From assembly GCA_043731125.1 (NCBI GenBank), contig JAYTJL010000077.1, forward strand, positions 1-19,002: a DNA stretch of 19,002 nt, read 5' to 3'. The translations under genes and the position numbers were made by a program. Below, piece after piece: positions 7,493-14,276 of the stretch. Position 1 is the first letter of the stretch, and each line of letters opens with the position of its first letter. Under the pieces are notes generated by a model. It saw only the letters and a list, made by a program, of their open reading frames with translations, was not told the DNA's origin and ran no database searches. Origin of the DNA: JAYTJL01 sp043731125 (lineage in GTDB: Bacteria; Patescibacteriota; Saccharimonadia; Saccharimonadales; UBA10212).

Positions 7493-8386
7493 ATGAGCGA
7501 GATTTATAGTGGCCGCGAACCTGAAGAATGGGGCTTTGATGAAGACCCAGAATCAACAAAGCCTTTAGCCGACGATCCATCGGCAGAAATCGATGTAGAT
7601 TTGGATATTGAACCAATCGACCTACACTTTGAAGCAATAACTCTGAGCACTGAAAATTCTGAAGGAATATTGGGGATAGATGTACTTGACGATTCAGAAG
7701 AGTCAGTGGATAGGTATTTAAGAGATGAGTTTAGTTCTGCGGTTGAAACTGAAGAAAAAGAAGAAGCCATAAAGCAAATAATAGACAAAGCTCCTGAGAT
7801 GCTTAGAAAATTTGGATTAGAAAATTCAGCGTCTATAAATGAGGAAATGATAGACGAGCTAATGGGCTACGGCTATGAAGATGAAGATGATATTGAAAAT
7901 CTCTATTTTTATGTTTGGGATAAGTTTAAACAAGAATTTGGACCATTTTCAAGGATACGACCTGAGTATATGATGGATTTTGCTGACAGAAAGGACAGCG
8001 ACTCCTTAGAAAAAGAGCAGAATGATCATGCCATATTCACGCTAATTGAAATAGGGGTTGATGCTGATGCGGCACTAGATGTAAAGGGAAATACAGTCCA
8101 AAGGCGTAATATGCGGCGCTTATGCTGGATTATGGAAAACGAGCCCTCACTAACTCAACCAATCCAAGTACTACAAGAAACCAAACCTCAAGGTGTATCT
8201 ATTGATGTCAAAAACTTGGCACAATATGTACATAACTATCTAGCAAACTTAAAAGAAACAATGGATTCCATGGATCTATCCAAGATGGATAATTTGGACA
8301 AAAACAAACATCGCGGACAAGTGGGATTGCTTAGGTGCAGCATCGCTGTCGCGGAATCTATTATCGAAAGCTCTAAGAATACTTAA
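7493..8386 (+). CDS. Acidic hypothetical protein, 297 residues
   Basis: A soluble, strongly acidic protein that I do not recognise. The N-terminal third (to about 75) is Asp/Glu/Ser-rich and probably disordered. The rest looks helical, with charged segments (EEKEEAIKQIIDKAPEMLRK, about 86-105; EDEDDIENLYFYVWDKF, about 131-147) and a C-terminal helical part after 170. There are no signal peptide, membrane segments or known catalytic motifs. It is transcribed from its own leaderless promoter and is followed by structured, terminator-containing DNA, so it is probably a single-gene unit. That it is real is supported by the promoter and the long, protein-like frame; function is unknown. Confidence 0.75.
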   Translation: MSEIYSGREPEEWGFDEDPESTKPLADDPSAEIDVDLDIEPIDLHFEAITLSTENSEGILGIDVLDDSEESVDRYLRDEFSSAVETEEKEEAIKQIIDKAPEMLRKFGLENSASINEEMIDELMGYGYEDEDDIENLYFYVWDKFKQEFGPFSRIRPEYMMDFADRKDSDSLEKEQNDHAIFTLIEIGVDADAALDVKGNTVQRRNMRRLCWIMENEPSLTQPIQVLQETKPQGVSIDVKNLAQYVHNYLANLKETMDSMDLSKMDNLDKNKHRGQVGLLRCSIAVAESIIESSKNT

Positions 8387-8455
8387 AAGTTGCATTTTGA
8401 AAAAAGTGGGTGTATAAAAGTATTCATGGTTTGTAAGCGCACAATTAGTTTTGTC

Positions 8456-8487
8456 AGCATTATGCTCGTCCCTACCGAGCTAACGCT
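8456..8487 (+). other. RNA hairpin upstream of the GC-rich gene
   Basis: GCTCG (8464-8468) pairs with CGAGC (8476-8480) around a 7-base loop, and outer AGC/GCT (8456-8458 and 8485-8487) extend it across an internal loop. It is the first of a chain of hairpins up to 8700. Confidence 0.4.
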
Positions 8488-8532
8488 GCTTAATTAGTCC
8501 AGGCGCAAAAAACCAACAACAAGAAAAGTACG

Positions 8533-8567
8533 ACCGGACATTAAGCAGCAAGCAAGTCCGGTTTTTT
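8533..8567 (+). terminator. Rho-independent terminator or attenuator
   Basis: ACCGGAC (8533-8539) pairs with GTCCGGT (8556-8562) around a 16-base loop and is followed directly by a run of six T (8562-8567). It can end the transcript of the acidic protein gene, or act as an attenuator ahead of the small GC-rich gene. Confidence 0.75.
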
Positions 8568-8630
8568 GTTGCTCGGTTGCTAGGTTTTTGGCAAGCACCA
8601 AAAACAAAAACCTAGCAATGGGGCAACAAA
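8565..8630 (+). other. Long imperfect hairpin, mutually exclusive with the terminator T-tract
   Basis: TTGCTAGGTTTTTG (8577-8590) pairs perfectly with CAAAAACCTAGCAA (8605-8618). After a 4-by-4 internal loop, TTGTTGC (8566-8572) pairs with GCAACAA (8623-8629). The loop can slip into GTTTTTGG/CCAAAAAC (8584-8591 with 8598-8605). Its 5' arm uses the last bases of the terminator's T run. Confidence 0.7.
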
Positions 8631-8672
8631 TCTTGACGGCGTATAGTTGTTGAGATATCCCCCAAGTACATA

Positions 8673-8700
8673 TGTCCGTCGTGCAATACCGCACCGGACA
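8673..8700 (+). other. Hairpin just upstream of the GC-rich gene's ribosome site
   Basis: TGTCCG (8673-8678) pairs with CGGACA (8695-8700), with an inner GTGC/GCAC stem (8681-8684 with 8691-8694), a TC bulge and a 6-base loop. It ends 10 bases before the ribosome site at 8711. Confidence 0.55.
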
Positions 8701-8722
8701 ACTACAACAAGGGAGGCAAGAA

Positions 8723-9049
8723 ATGCCCATACTGCAGGAACGCATTCGGACTATGTCCGTCGCTGACGGCTGCACCAAGCTTGTAGAGGCCATCCTCGAA
8801 CGTGATGCCGAAGGCGCCAAGACGGCAAGGCAAGCACTCTTCACTGAGTGCGCACTTCGAGACGGCGGCGTCAGCTGCTACGTAGGTCGACGGGTGTCGA
8901 GGAAGGTTTTGCGGTATATCCGCGACAACCAGATCACGGGAGATGAGCGCGAGGCCATTCTGGCTCTGCTCGTAGAGGTTCGGGGGCGTGAGCTCTCAGC
9001 ACGCAAACTTGCGATTCTCAGCACTCCATCCGGACTCGCAGTCCACTAG
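8723..9049 (+). CDS. GC-rich small hypothetical protein of foreign composition
   Basis: A 108-residue, mostly helical, charged protein that I do not recognise; it has three Cys and no membrane segment. I place the start at the ATG at 8723, because GGGAGG (8711-8716) lies at ideal distance; the frame runs further upstream to 8672, but that ATG sits next to a hairpin stem and lacks a ribosome site. Its codons are visibly GC-rich (many CTG, GGC, CGC, GAG) compared with the AT-leaning neighbours. It is framed by strong hairpins on both sides (8533-8700 and 9056-9084), so it looks like a self-contained cassette, possibly transferred recently. Whether it is made as protein is likely from the strong ribosome site but not certain. 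Confidence 0.7.
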   Translation: MPILQERIRTMSVADGCTKLVEAILERDAEGAKTARQALFTECALRDGGVSCYVGRRVSRKVLRYIRDNQITGDEREAILALLVEVRGRELSARKLAILSTPSGLAVH

Positions 9050-9055
9050 CACTAG

Positions 9056-9084
9056 CCCCACATCCGCCTTGAGCGGATGTGGGG
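9056..9084. terminator. Perfect 12-bp hairpin after the GC-rich gene
   Basis: CCCCACATCCGC (9056-9067) pairs fully with GCGGATGTGGGG (9073-9084) around a 5-base loop, 6 bases after the stop. No T run follows directly (the nearest is at 9107-9110), so it may terminate by another route or protect the 3' end. Confidence 0.7.
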
Positions 9085-9133
9085 TAGCAACACTTGCCTC
9101 CCTCTCTTTTCAAAATTGACATACAATATAGTA

Positions 9134-9304
9134 ATGAGTAAAAGCCTCGTTTATCTGCTGGTTTTTGTTTTCGGAACAATAGGGTCATATTTACCAACAC
9201 TTTTTGGTGAGGATAATTTTCTATCCGGCTGGAGTATATTGGGCGGAGCAATTGGAGGCCTGGTAGGTATTTGGTTAGCCATAAAAGCGAACGACTATTT
9301 TTAA
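9134..9304 (+). CDS. Two-helix membrane miniprotein
   Basis: A 56-residue protein with two hydrophobic segments (about 5-23 and 32-51), separated by a short polar turn (LFGEDNF), the second Gly-rich (SILGGAIGGLVGIWLAI). The ATG at 9134 is chosen over upstream in-frame starts because those overlap the hairpin at 9056-9084 and because a TACAAT box (9122-9127) ends 6 bases before it, suggesting a leaderless message. It ends 29 bases before metG. The shape resembles small AtpZ/AtpI-like or other tiny membrane proteins, but length and motifs do not allow a family call. Confidence 0.65.
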   Translation: MSKSLVYLLVFVFGTIGSYLPTLFGEDNFLSGWSILGGAIGGLVGIWLAIKANDYF

Positions 9305-9333
9305 CACCTAATACTGAGGTACAATAAGAAGTA

Positions 9334-10809
9334 ATGGAAGATAAGTATTACATAACTACGTCTATTCCTTATGTGAACTCTACGCCACACATTGGATTTG
9401 GTATGGAGCTTGTTTATGCCGATGTATTGGCACGCTACGCTCGTGAATGCAATAAAAACGTGATTTTTTGTACTGGTACAGACGAACACGGCGGTAAAAT
9501 TGAAGAAAAGGCCGCCGAGGCTGGCGTAACACCACAGCAGTTTGCCAACAAAATGAGCACTACTTTTCGTGATCTTCTGAAAACACTAAACATAAGCAAT
9601 GACCGCTTTATCAGAACAACTGATAAAGCCCATGAACAACGTGCCCAGGTAATCTGGACAAACCTTACCCAGCATATCTATAAAGGAAAATATAGTGGCT
9701 GGTACTGCGTGGGTGACGAAGCATATTTTCCAGAAGAAACCGTAAAAGAAAATAAAGGCGTATGCCCGGCACATAACAGGCCCTATGAAAAACTAGAAGA
9801 AGAAAATTATTTTTTCAAACTGTCTGCTTTCAACGAGCAAATAAAAGTAGCGCTTGAGACGGAATCACTGCGTGTTGTGCCTATTAGTCGCCGCAATGAG
9901 GTGTTGGCGTTAGTAAAATCAGGCCTAGAAGACATAAGCATAAGCCGTCCAAAAGAAAAAATAGCATGGGGTATTGCTGTCCCAGATGACGAAACGCAGG
10001 TAATGTACGTATGGTTCGAGGCACTCATGAATTATATAACGGTTCTAGGTTACCCAGAACACGGCGATTTCAAAAAATTCTGGCCAGCTAGTGTACAAGT
10101 AATCGGCAAAGACATATCCCGATTCCATGCAGCTATTTGGCCTGGTATGCTGCTAGCCCTTGGCCTGCCCTTGCCAAAGTCACTTTATGTACACGGCTTT
10201 ATCAATGTAGATAATCAAAAAATGAGCAAGACTCTCGGTAATGTTATTGCTCCGGTAGATATTGTCAACAAATACAGCAGTGATGTTTTTCGCTATTACT
10301 TCACGCGCCACATTCCGTCCTATGAAGATGGTGATTTTAGTTGGGAAAAGTTGGAGAAGGCCTACAATACCGAACTGGCAGACCAGTTAGGTAACGCAGT
10401 CTCTCGCAGCGCAGCGATGATTGCTAAATACCAAAGCGGCGTGATTGGTGAAATACCGTCTCCGGGTCATGACATTGCACCCTTTCAGGCTTCAATGGCT
10501 GATTTTCGTTTTGACAGAGCGGTGGAGCAAATCTGGGAGCAGGTCAGAGGACTCAACCAATACATAGACGAAACCAAGCCATGGGAAATAGCTAAGTCGA
10601 AAGAGGAAGACCACTTAAGAGAAGTGTTAGCCTATATGGTTGGCTGCCTACTTGAAATTGCAACTTTGCTTTATCCATTTATGCCAGATACAGCTAAGAA
10701 AATTCGTGACACATTTGACTCTGGTGTATTGAAACCGTTGGAAACATCTTTATTTCCAAAGGCTGAAAAACCACCAGCCAACACACAAGCCGAGCAACCT
10801 GCAAAGTAA
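9334..10809 (+). CDS. metG: Methionyl-tRNA synthetase
   Basis: A 491-residue class I aminoacyl-tRNA synthetase that charges tRNA-Met with methionine in the cytoplasm. Seen: the Rossmann start ITTSIPYVNSTPHIGFG with the HIGH motif as HIGF (19-22), CTGTDEHGGKI, the connective insert with GWYCVGDEAYF, the ENYFFKLS segment, the FHAAIWPGMLLALG region, and the KMSKS loop as KMSKT (296-300), then an anticodon-binding helical domain. The C-terminal EMAP/tRBD tRNA-binding domain of longer MetG forms is absent. A TACAAT box (9320-9325) ends 8 bases before the ATG, without a clear Shine-Dalgarno. It heads a coupled operon: tatD starts 4 bases after the stop. Confidence 0.96.
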   Translation: MEDKYYITTSIPYVNSTPHIGFGMELVYADVLARYARECNKNVIFCTGTDEHGGKIEEKAAEAGVTPQQFANKMSTTFRDLLKTLNISNDRFIRTTDKAHEQRAQVIWTNLTQHIYKGKYSGWYCVGDEAYFPEETVKENKGVCPAHNRPYEKLEEENYFFKLSAFNEQIKVALETESLRVVPISRRNEVLALVKSGLEDISISRPKEKIAWGIAVPDDETQVMYVWFEALMNYITVLGYPEHGDFKKFWPASVQVIGKDISRFHAAIWPGMLLALGLPLPKSLYVHGFINVDNQKMSKTLGNVIAPVDIVNKYSSDVFRYYFTRHIPSYEDGDFSWEKLEKAYNTELADQLGNAVSRSAAMIAKYQSGVIGEIPSPGHDIAPFQASMADFRFDRAVEQIWEQVRGLNQYIDETKPWEIAKSKEEDHLREVLAYMVGCLLEIATLLYPFMPDTAKKIRDTFDSGVLKPLETSLFPKAEKPPANTQAEQPAK

Positions 10810-10813
10810 TCAA

Positions 10814-11617
10814 ATGACCGAACTCATTGACTCACATGTTCATCCTCACTTCGATAAATATGCTGCTGATAGGCCGGATGTTTTAGCACGTTCTTTGGAA
10901 GCGGGAGTGAGTCGGTTGATAGCCGTGGGGTGTAGCCTAGACGACAGCCAGCGGGCGATCGATCTAGCTACCACTCAAAGCGGGGTCTGGGCTAGCGTAG
11001 GAGCCCACCCACATGATGGCAGAGACTTTCTAGAAGACAAGAATGCGCTTACCAAGTTTAGGGCTATGGTTGCCAAACCAAAAGTCGTGGCCGTAGGAGA
11101 AATTGGGCTAGATCATTACCATGAATACACACCTAAGGCCGACCAGGAAAAGATCCTACGGATGCAGCTGGAGGCAGGGTTAGAGACTGGGCTGCCATTC
11201 ATTTTTCATATCAGAGAGGCATTTGATAGTTTTTGGAAGATATTTGATGATTACTCAATCCCAGTCAAACCTCTCAAGGGTGTAGTCCATAGTTTTAGTG
11301 CACCACCGCATGTACTAGACCAGGTTTTGAGCAGGGGGCTATCGATTGGTCTGAACGGTTTGCTCACATACACAAAAGAAGAAACCTGGCGAGAGTCAGC
11401 CAAACAAGCACCCTTAGATAAAATCTTGCTAGAAACCGATGCGCCGTTTTTGACACCAGTGCCATACCGTGGTCAACGCTGTGAGCCAAAACACACCCAA
11501 GACGTGGCTTGCTTTCTTGCAAAACTCAGAGGAGAGAAATTTGATGTCTTAGCAACCGCTACTACCAGAAATTCTATAGAATTATTTGGTTTGGGCGAGG
11601 AAAGGCTTAGCAGGTGA
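10814..11617 (+). CDS. tatD: TatD-family metal-dependent DNase
   Basis: A 267-residue TIM-barrel metal hydrolase; the family removes nucleotides from DNA 3' ends and acts in DNA repair or turnover. All metal ligands are in place: His8 and His10 (DSHVHPHFD), Glu96 (GEIGLD), His132 (FHIRE), His159 (VVHSFS) and Asp209 (LLETDAP). Length is normal. It follows metG by 4 bases, the classical metG-tatD pairing in many bacteria, and its TGA overlaps the GTG start of the next gene, so translation is coupled. Members of this family are sometimes annotated YcfH; substrate is inferred. Confidence 0.95.
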   Translation: MTELIDSHVHPHFDKYAADRPDVLARSLEAGVSRLIAVGCSLDDSQRAIDLATTQSGVWASVGAHPHDGRDFLEDKNALTKFRAMVAKPKVVAVGEIGLDHYHEYTPKADQEKILRMQLEAGLETGLPFIFHIREAFDSFWKIFDDYSIPVKPLKGVVHSFSAPPHVLDQVLSRGLSIGLNGLLTYTKEETWRESAKQAPLDKILLETDAPFLTPVPYRGQRCEPKHTQDVACFLAKLRGEKFDVLATATTRNSIELFGLGEERLSR

Positions 11618-12765
11618 AGCAAATATATCTTGATTATGCTGCAGCAACGCCTATGAGTCAGGCTTGCTTGCAGGCTATGGATCCATTCTTTACAGACAAA
11701 TTCTACAACCCATCGGCAACTTACATAGCAGCAAAGTCCGTTAAAAAATCAGTTGCAGGCTGCCGGCAAATAATTGCCGCAACTATTGGTGCACGGCCTA
11801 GCGAAATTATATTTACAGCTGGTGGCACTGAAGCAAACAACCTTGCCGTGCAGGGAGTGATGAGAGCCCATGTGAGTAGCAACATGATAGTTAGCTCGAT
11901 CGAGCATGATTCTGTGATTATGCCTGCAAAGCTCTACAGCACACAAACTGCTTCTGTAGACAACAACGGGAGTGTTGATATTGATAAACTAACGAAGTTA
12001 ATCGGTGACGAAACCGTACTAGTTAGTGTTGGATTGGTAAATCATGAAATTGGAGTGATTCAGGACATCAAGGAAATATCATACAGATTGCGACAAATTC
12101 GCATACAAAGAGCAAAGAATGGAAATAACCTACCATTATACCTACACACAGATGCCGCCCAGGCGGGCTGTTACTTAGACTTACATGTAGCGAGACTAGG
12201 TGTGGATTTAATGAGTGTTAACGGTGGGAAAATATATGGCCCAAAACAGAGTGGATTTTTATATGTGCGTACTGCTACTAACATCCAGCCCTTACTGTTT
12301 GGCGGTGGACAAGAAAATAGCTTGAGGTCTGGTACGGAAAACGTGGCTGGAATACATGGTTTGGCAGTTGCCTTATGCGAGGCACAGGAGAAGAGAAGAG
12401 GTGAAACCGAAAGAGTACTTAAACTCAATCATCAATTTGCGAATAAATTGCAAAAAACTCTTTCGGGGATATCTATTAACTCAAGGTCCAAACATTCAAG
12501 TCCACATATCGTAAGCATAACTATCAGTGGTGTTGATAACGAACGAGTTATGATGGAATTAGACGAGAGAGGCGTAATGGTCGCACTCGGTAGTGCTTGC
12601 AGTGCCAGCAATGAAAAACCTTCTAGCGTACTCAATGCAATCGGGCTAAGTGACGCAGACGCTAGGTCTACTTTGCGAATTAGTTTTGGAAAACTAACCA
12701 CTGAGGAAGACGTAACGGCCGCCGCTGAGACACTAGCTGCTGTTGTTAAAAGCCAAAACAGATAG
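11614..12765 (+). CDS. iscS: Cysteine desulfurase (IscS/NifS family)
   Basis: A 383-residue PLP enzyme that takes sulfur from cysteine to a protein persulfide, used for tRNA thiolation or iron-sulfur cluster building. Seen: start YLDYAAATP, His98 (IEHDS), VNHEIGV where most members have VNNEIGV, Asp180 (HTDAAQ), the PLP lysine Lys206 in VNGGKIYGP, SGTEN, and the catalytic Cys329 in GSACSAS. The His normally just before the PLP lysine (HK) is Gly here. The GTG start overlaps the tatD stop (GTGA), with an AGGAAAGG-like ribosome site upstream. No iscU, sufBCD or mnmA partner is in the window, so the sulfur acceptor is unknown. Family is clear; the IscS versus NifS label is arbitrary. Confidence 0.93.
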   Translation: MKQIYLDYAAATPMSQACLQAMDPFFTDKFYNPSATYIAAKSVKKSVAGCRQIIAATIGARPSEIIFTAGGTEANNLAVQGVMRAHVSSNMIVSSIEHDSVIMPAKLYSTQTASVDNNGSVDIDKLTKLIGDETVLVSVGLVNHEIGVIQDIKEISYRLRQIRIQRAKNGNNLPLYLHTDAAQAGCYLDLHVARLGVDLMSVNGGKIYGPKQSGFLYVRTATNIQPLLFGGGQENSLRSGTENVAGIHGLAVALCEAQEKRRGETERVLKLNHQFANKLQKTLSGISINSRSKHSSPHIVSITISGVDNERVMMELDERGVMVALGSACSASNEKPSSVLNAIGLSDADARSTLRISFGKLTTEEDVTAAAETLAAVVKSQNR

Positions 12766-12785
12766 AATCTCATAAACAAAAGCGG

Positions 12786-12791
12786 TATAAT
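12786..12791 (+). promoter_or_regulatory. Consensus -10 box upstream of the F1-like operon
   Basis: TATAAT lies 14 bases before the ATG at 12806, in the 40-base gap after the cysteine desulfurase gene. No convincing -35 is seen at 16-18 bases. It would start a transcript for the whole seven-gene cluster with a leader of about 8 bases or less. Confidence 0.5.
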
Positions 12792-12805
12792 CAACCATAT
12801 TGATT

Positions 12806-13633
12806 ATGGATGTTAGCAGGTATAGAAAACACCTTTTTTTGGCTTTTAGTATTTGGCTTTTAGTATTTGGCTTTTGTTCGGTTATATGGCACACCGCGAT
12901 CGGTGGATCACGCCTATCGGCGGAGACACTTGTGCGAGCCTATGAGAGTAGCACTCCTCTTCAACCTGGACTGGTTGTTGCACTTGAGGGTAAAAACGTG
13001 AAAGTCAAGATAGCCGCCGCTAAAGACCCAGCTAGTATATACGGAGTTGTAATCGACCCATCTGAAGCACCAATAGCCCTTACAAACGGCAAGAATAGCA
13101 TCTATATTGCAACCAGTGGCAAGCATAGCGTCTTGGTGACAGACCAAAAAGGGATAATTAAGCCCGGTGATTATATTTCAATGTCAAATATTGATGGAAT
13201 TGCTGCAAGGGCGGATACGGTTCAGAGTTTTGTCTTGGGGAGAGCTGCGGAAGGATTTGACGGTAAAAACAGAACAATTACATCAGTTGCCGGTGTGAGG
13301 GTAGCTAGAATCAGTGTAGATATTTTGCCAAAGGGCAATCCCACTAAGAAGTCAGGCCTTGCAGCTCCGGAGTCGCTACGCAAAGTTGCAGAATCAATTG
13401 CCGGCAATCCCGTTGGGGTTTTGAAAATTTATCTAGCTGTTTTGGTGCTTCTGGTGAGCGGCGCTTTGGCCGCAATTCTAGTAACTGTAGGGGTGCGTAG
13501 CGGAATTGTGTCGATTGGTCGTAACCCATTAAGTAGAAAATCAATTATGCGTGGGTTAACGAAAACAGTCATTATGGCAATTTTGATTTTCACCATTGGT
13601 CTTCTTGGGGTATATTTATTATTGAAGCTATAA
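12806..13633 (+). CDS. Membrane protein: outside beta-rich domain fused to an F0 c-like hairpin lacking the carboxylate
   Basis: A 275-residue protein occupying the subunit-c position of an atp-like operon. Seen: a signal anchor (about 9-29), an outside domain (about 30-205) rich in beta-type segments (IYIATSGKHSVLVTDQKG, IIKPGDYIS), then two membrane helices (about 208-230 and 253-272). Between them is a basic loop with R239-N240-P241, matching the R-Q/N-P loop of F0 subunit c, which faces the cytoplasm and touches gamma/epsilon. Predicted topology agrees: the loop is inside, the big domain outside. In E. coli c, the proton-carrying Asp lies 20 residues after the loop Arg; here that site is Ile259 and no Asp/Glu exists in the last helix. 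The outside domain resembles a type I recall from CPR surface proteins (inference). TTG at 12800 is an alternative start. A 14-base tandem repeat lies in the anchor codons. Confidence 0.8.
   Translation: MDVSRYRKHLFLAFSIWLLVFGFCSVIWHTAIGGSRLSAETLVRAYESSTPLQPGLVVALEGKNVKVKIAAAKDPASIYGVVIDPSEAPIALTNGKNSIYIATSGKHSVLVTDQKGIIKPGDYISMSNIDGIAARADTVQSFVLGRAAEGFDGKNRTITSVAGVRVARISVDILPKGNPTKKSGLAAPESLRKVAESIAGNPVGVLKIYLAVLVLLVSGALAAILVTVGVRSGIVSIGRNPLSRKSIMRGLTKTVIMAILIFTIGLLGVYLLLKL
12841..12875 (+). repeat. 14-base tandem repeat, 2.5 copies, inside coding sequence
   Basis: GGCTTTTAGTATTT occurs at 12841-12854 and 12855-12868, followed by a half copy GGCTTTT (12869-12875); a run of seven T precedes it. 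The unit is not a multiple of three, so gain or loss of one copy would shift the frame of the membrane-anchor gene; losing one copy leads to an early TGA. Confidence 0.85.
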
Positions 13634-13655
13634 GGGTAAGCGTTTAAACCAAAAT

Positions 13656-14276
13656 ATGAACACAGGTGGATTGGTACTAGTTCTGGGAGCTATCGGCGCA
13701 GCGACGTTGGCCTTTATTTGGTTAGCTTTAAAAATTGGGAAAGGTGGCGGAGGGGGTGCATCTGGTGCGATGAACTTAGAGCAATCTGCTAATACCGATG
13801 TTGAGCATATATTTAACGCTGACTTTCGAGAAGAGCTACGTAACCGTGGTCGCCTGCATTTTGAAAAAATAATTGGTGAGAATGCTATGTTCTTGCAGCA
13901 GGATCTTCGACAAACAACGGCACAGCTCAATGAGTACATGCGGTCTGAGATAACTAAGACTTTGCAAGACGAATTTAAGAAATACGAACAATCAATTGTT
14001 GATGCCAAACAAATTGCACTGGAATCTATCGAAAAAACGACTGCCACAATTGACCAGCAGCGAACATTCTTGCAGCAGCAAATGACAGCTCAGGTTGATG
14101 CTCAGAAGAAGAAGATTGTCGAAACATTTGATAAAGAAATGGCCAGGATAGTCAACCACTACATTTTGCGTTCTATCGGTAGCCAGATAGACCTGACTGA
14201 CCAACTGGAATACATTCTGACCGAGCTTGAAGCTAATAAAGCAGCAATAATTGAGGATATCCAGCGTGGAGCGTAG
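13656..14276 (+). CDS. atpF: F-type ATPase subunit b-like stator protein
   Basis: A 206-residue protein at the position of subunit b. It has one N-terminal membrane helix (about 5-26), a Gly-rich flexible linker (28-37, GKGGGGGASG), and a long charged helical region (about 75-170, many Gln, Lys and Glu) able to form a coiled coil, then a C-terminal helix pair. This is the layout of subunit b, the peripheral stalk that joins F1 through delta to the membrane. Sequence likeness to usual AtpF is weak, the Gly linker is unusual and it is some 40 residues longer than typical b, so the call rests on topology and gene order. It starts 22 bases after the c-like gene with a poor ribosome site and overlaps the next gene by 11 bases if that starts at GTG 14266. 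Confidence 0.65.
   Translation: MNTGGLVLVLGAIGAATLAFIWLALKIGKGGGGGASGAMNLEQSANTDVEHIFNADFREELRNRGRLHFEKIIGENAMFLQQDLRQTTAQLNEYMRSEITKTLQDEFKKYEQSIVDAKQIALESIEKTTATIDQQRTFLQQQMTAQVDAQKKKIVETFDKEMARIVNHYILRSIGSQIDLTDQLEYILTELEANKAAIIEDIQRGA

Noticed and set aside
8387..8530. Possible tRNA or known structured RNA in the gap after the acidic protein gene
   Set aside because: The hairpins do not form a cloverleaf and no T-loop or CCA context is seen.
8494..8844. Minus-strand frame of 116 residues over the hairpin region
   Set aside because: It runs through strong hairpins and the GC-rich plus-strand gene, has a low-complexity Cys/Ser composition and no ribosome site; it is a shadow frame.
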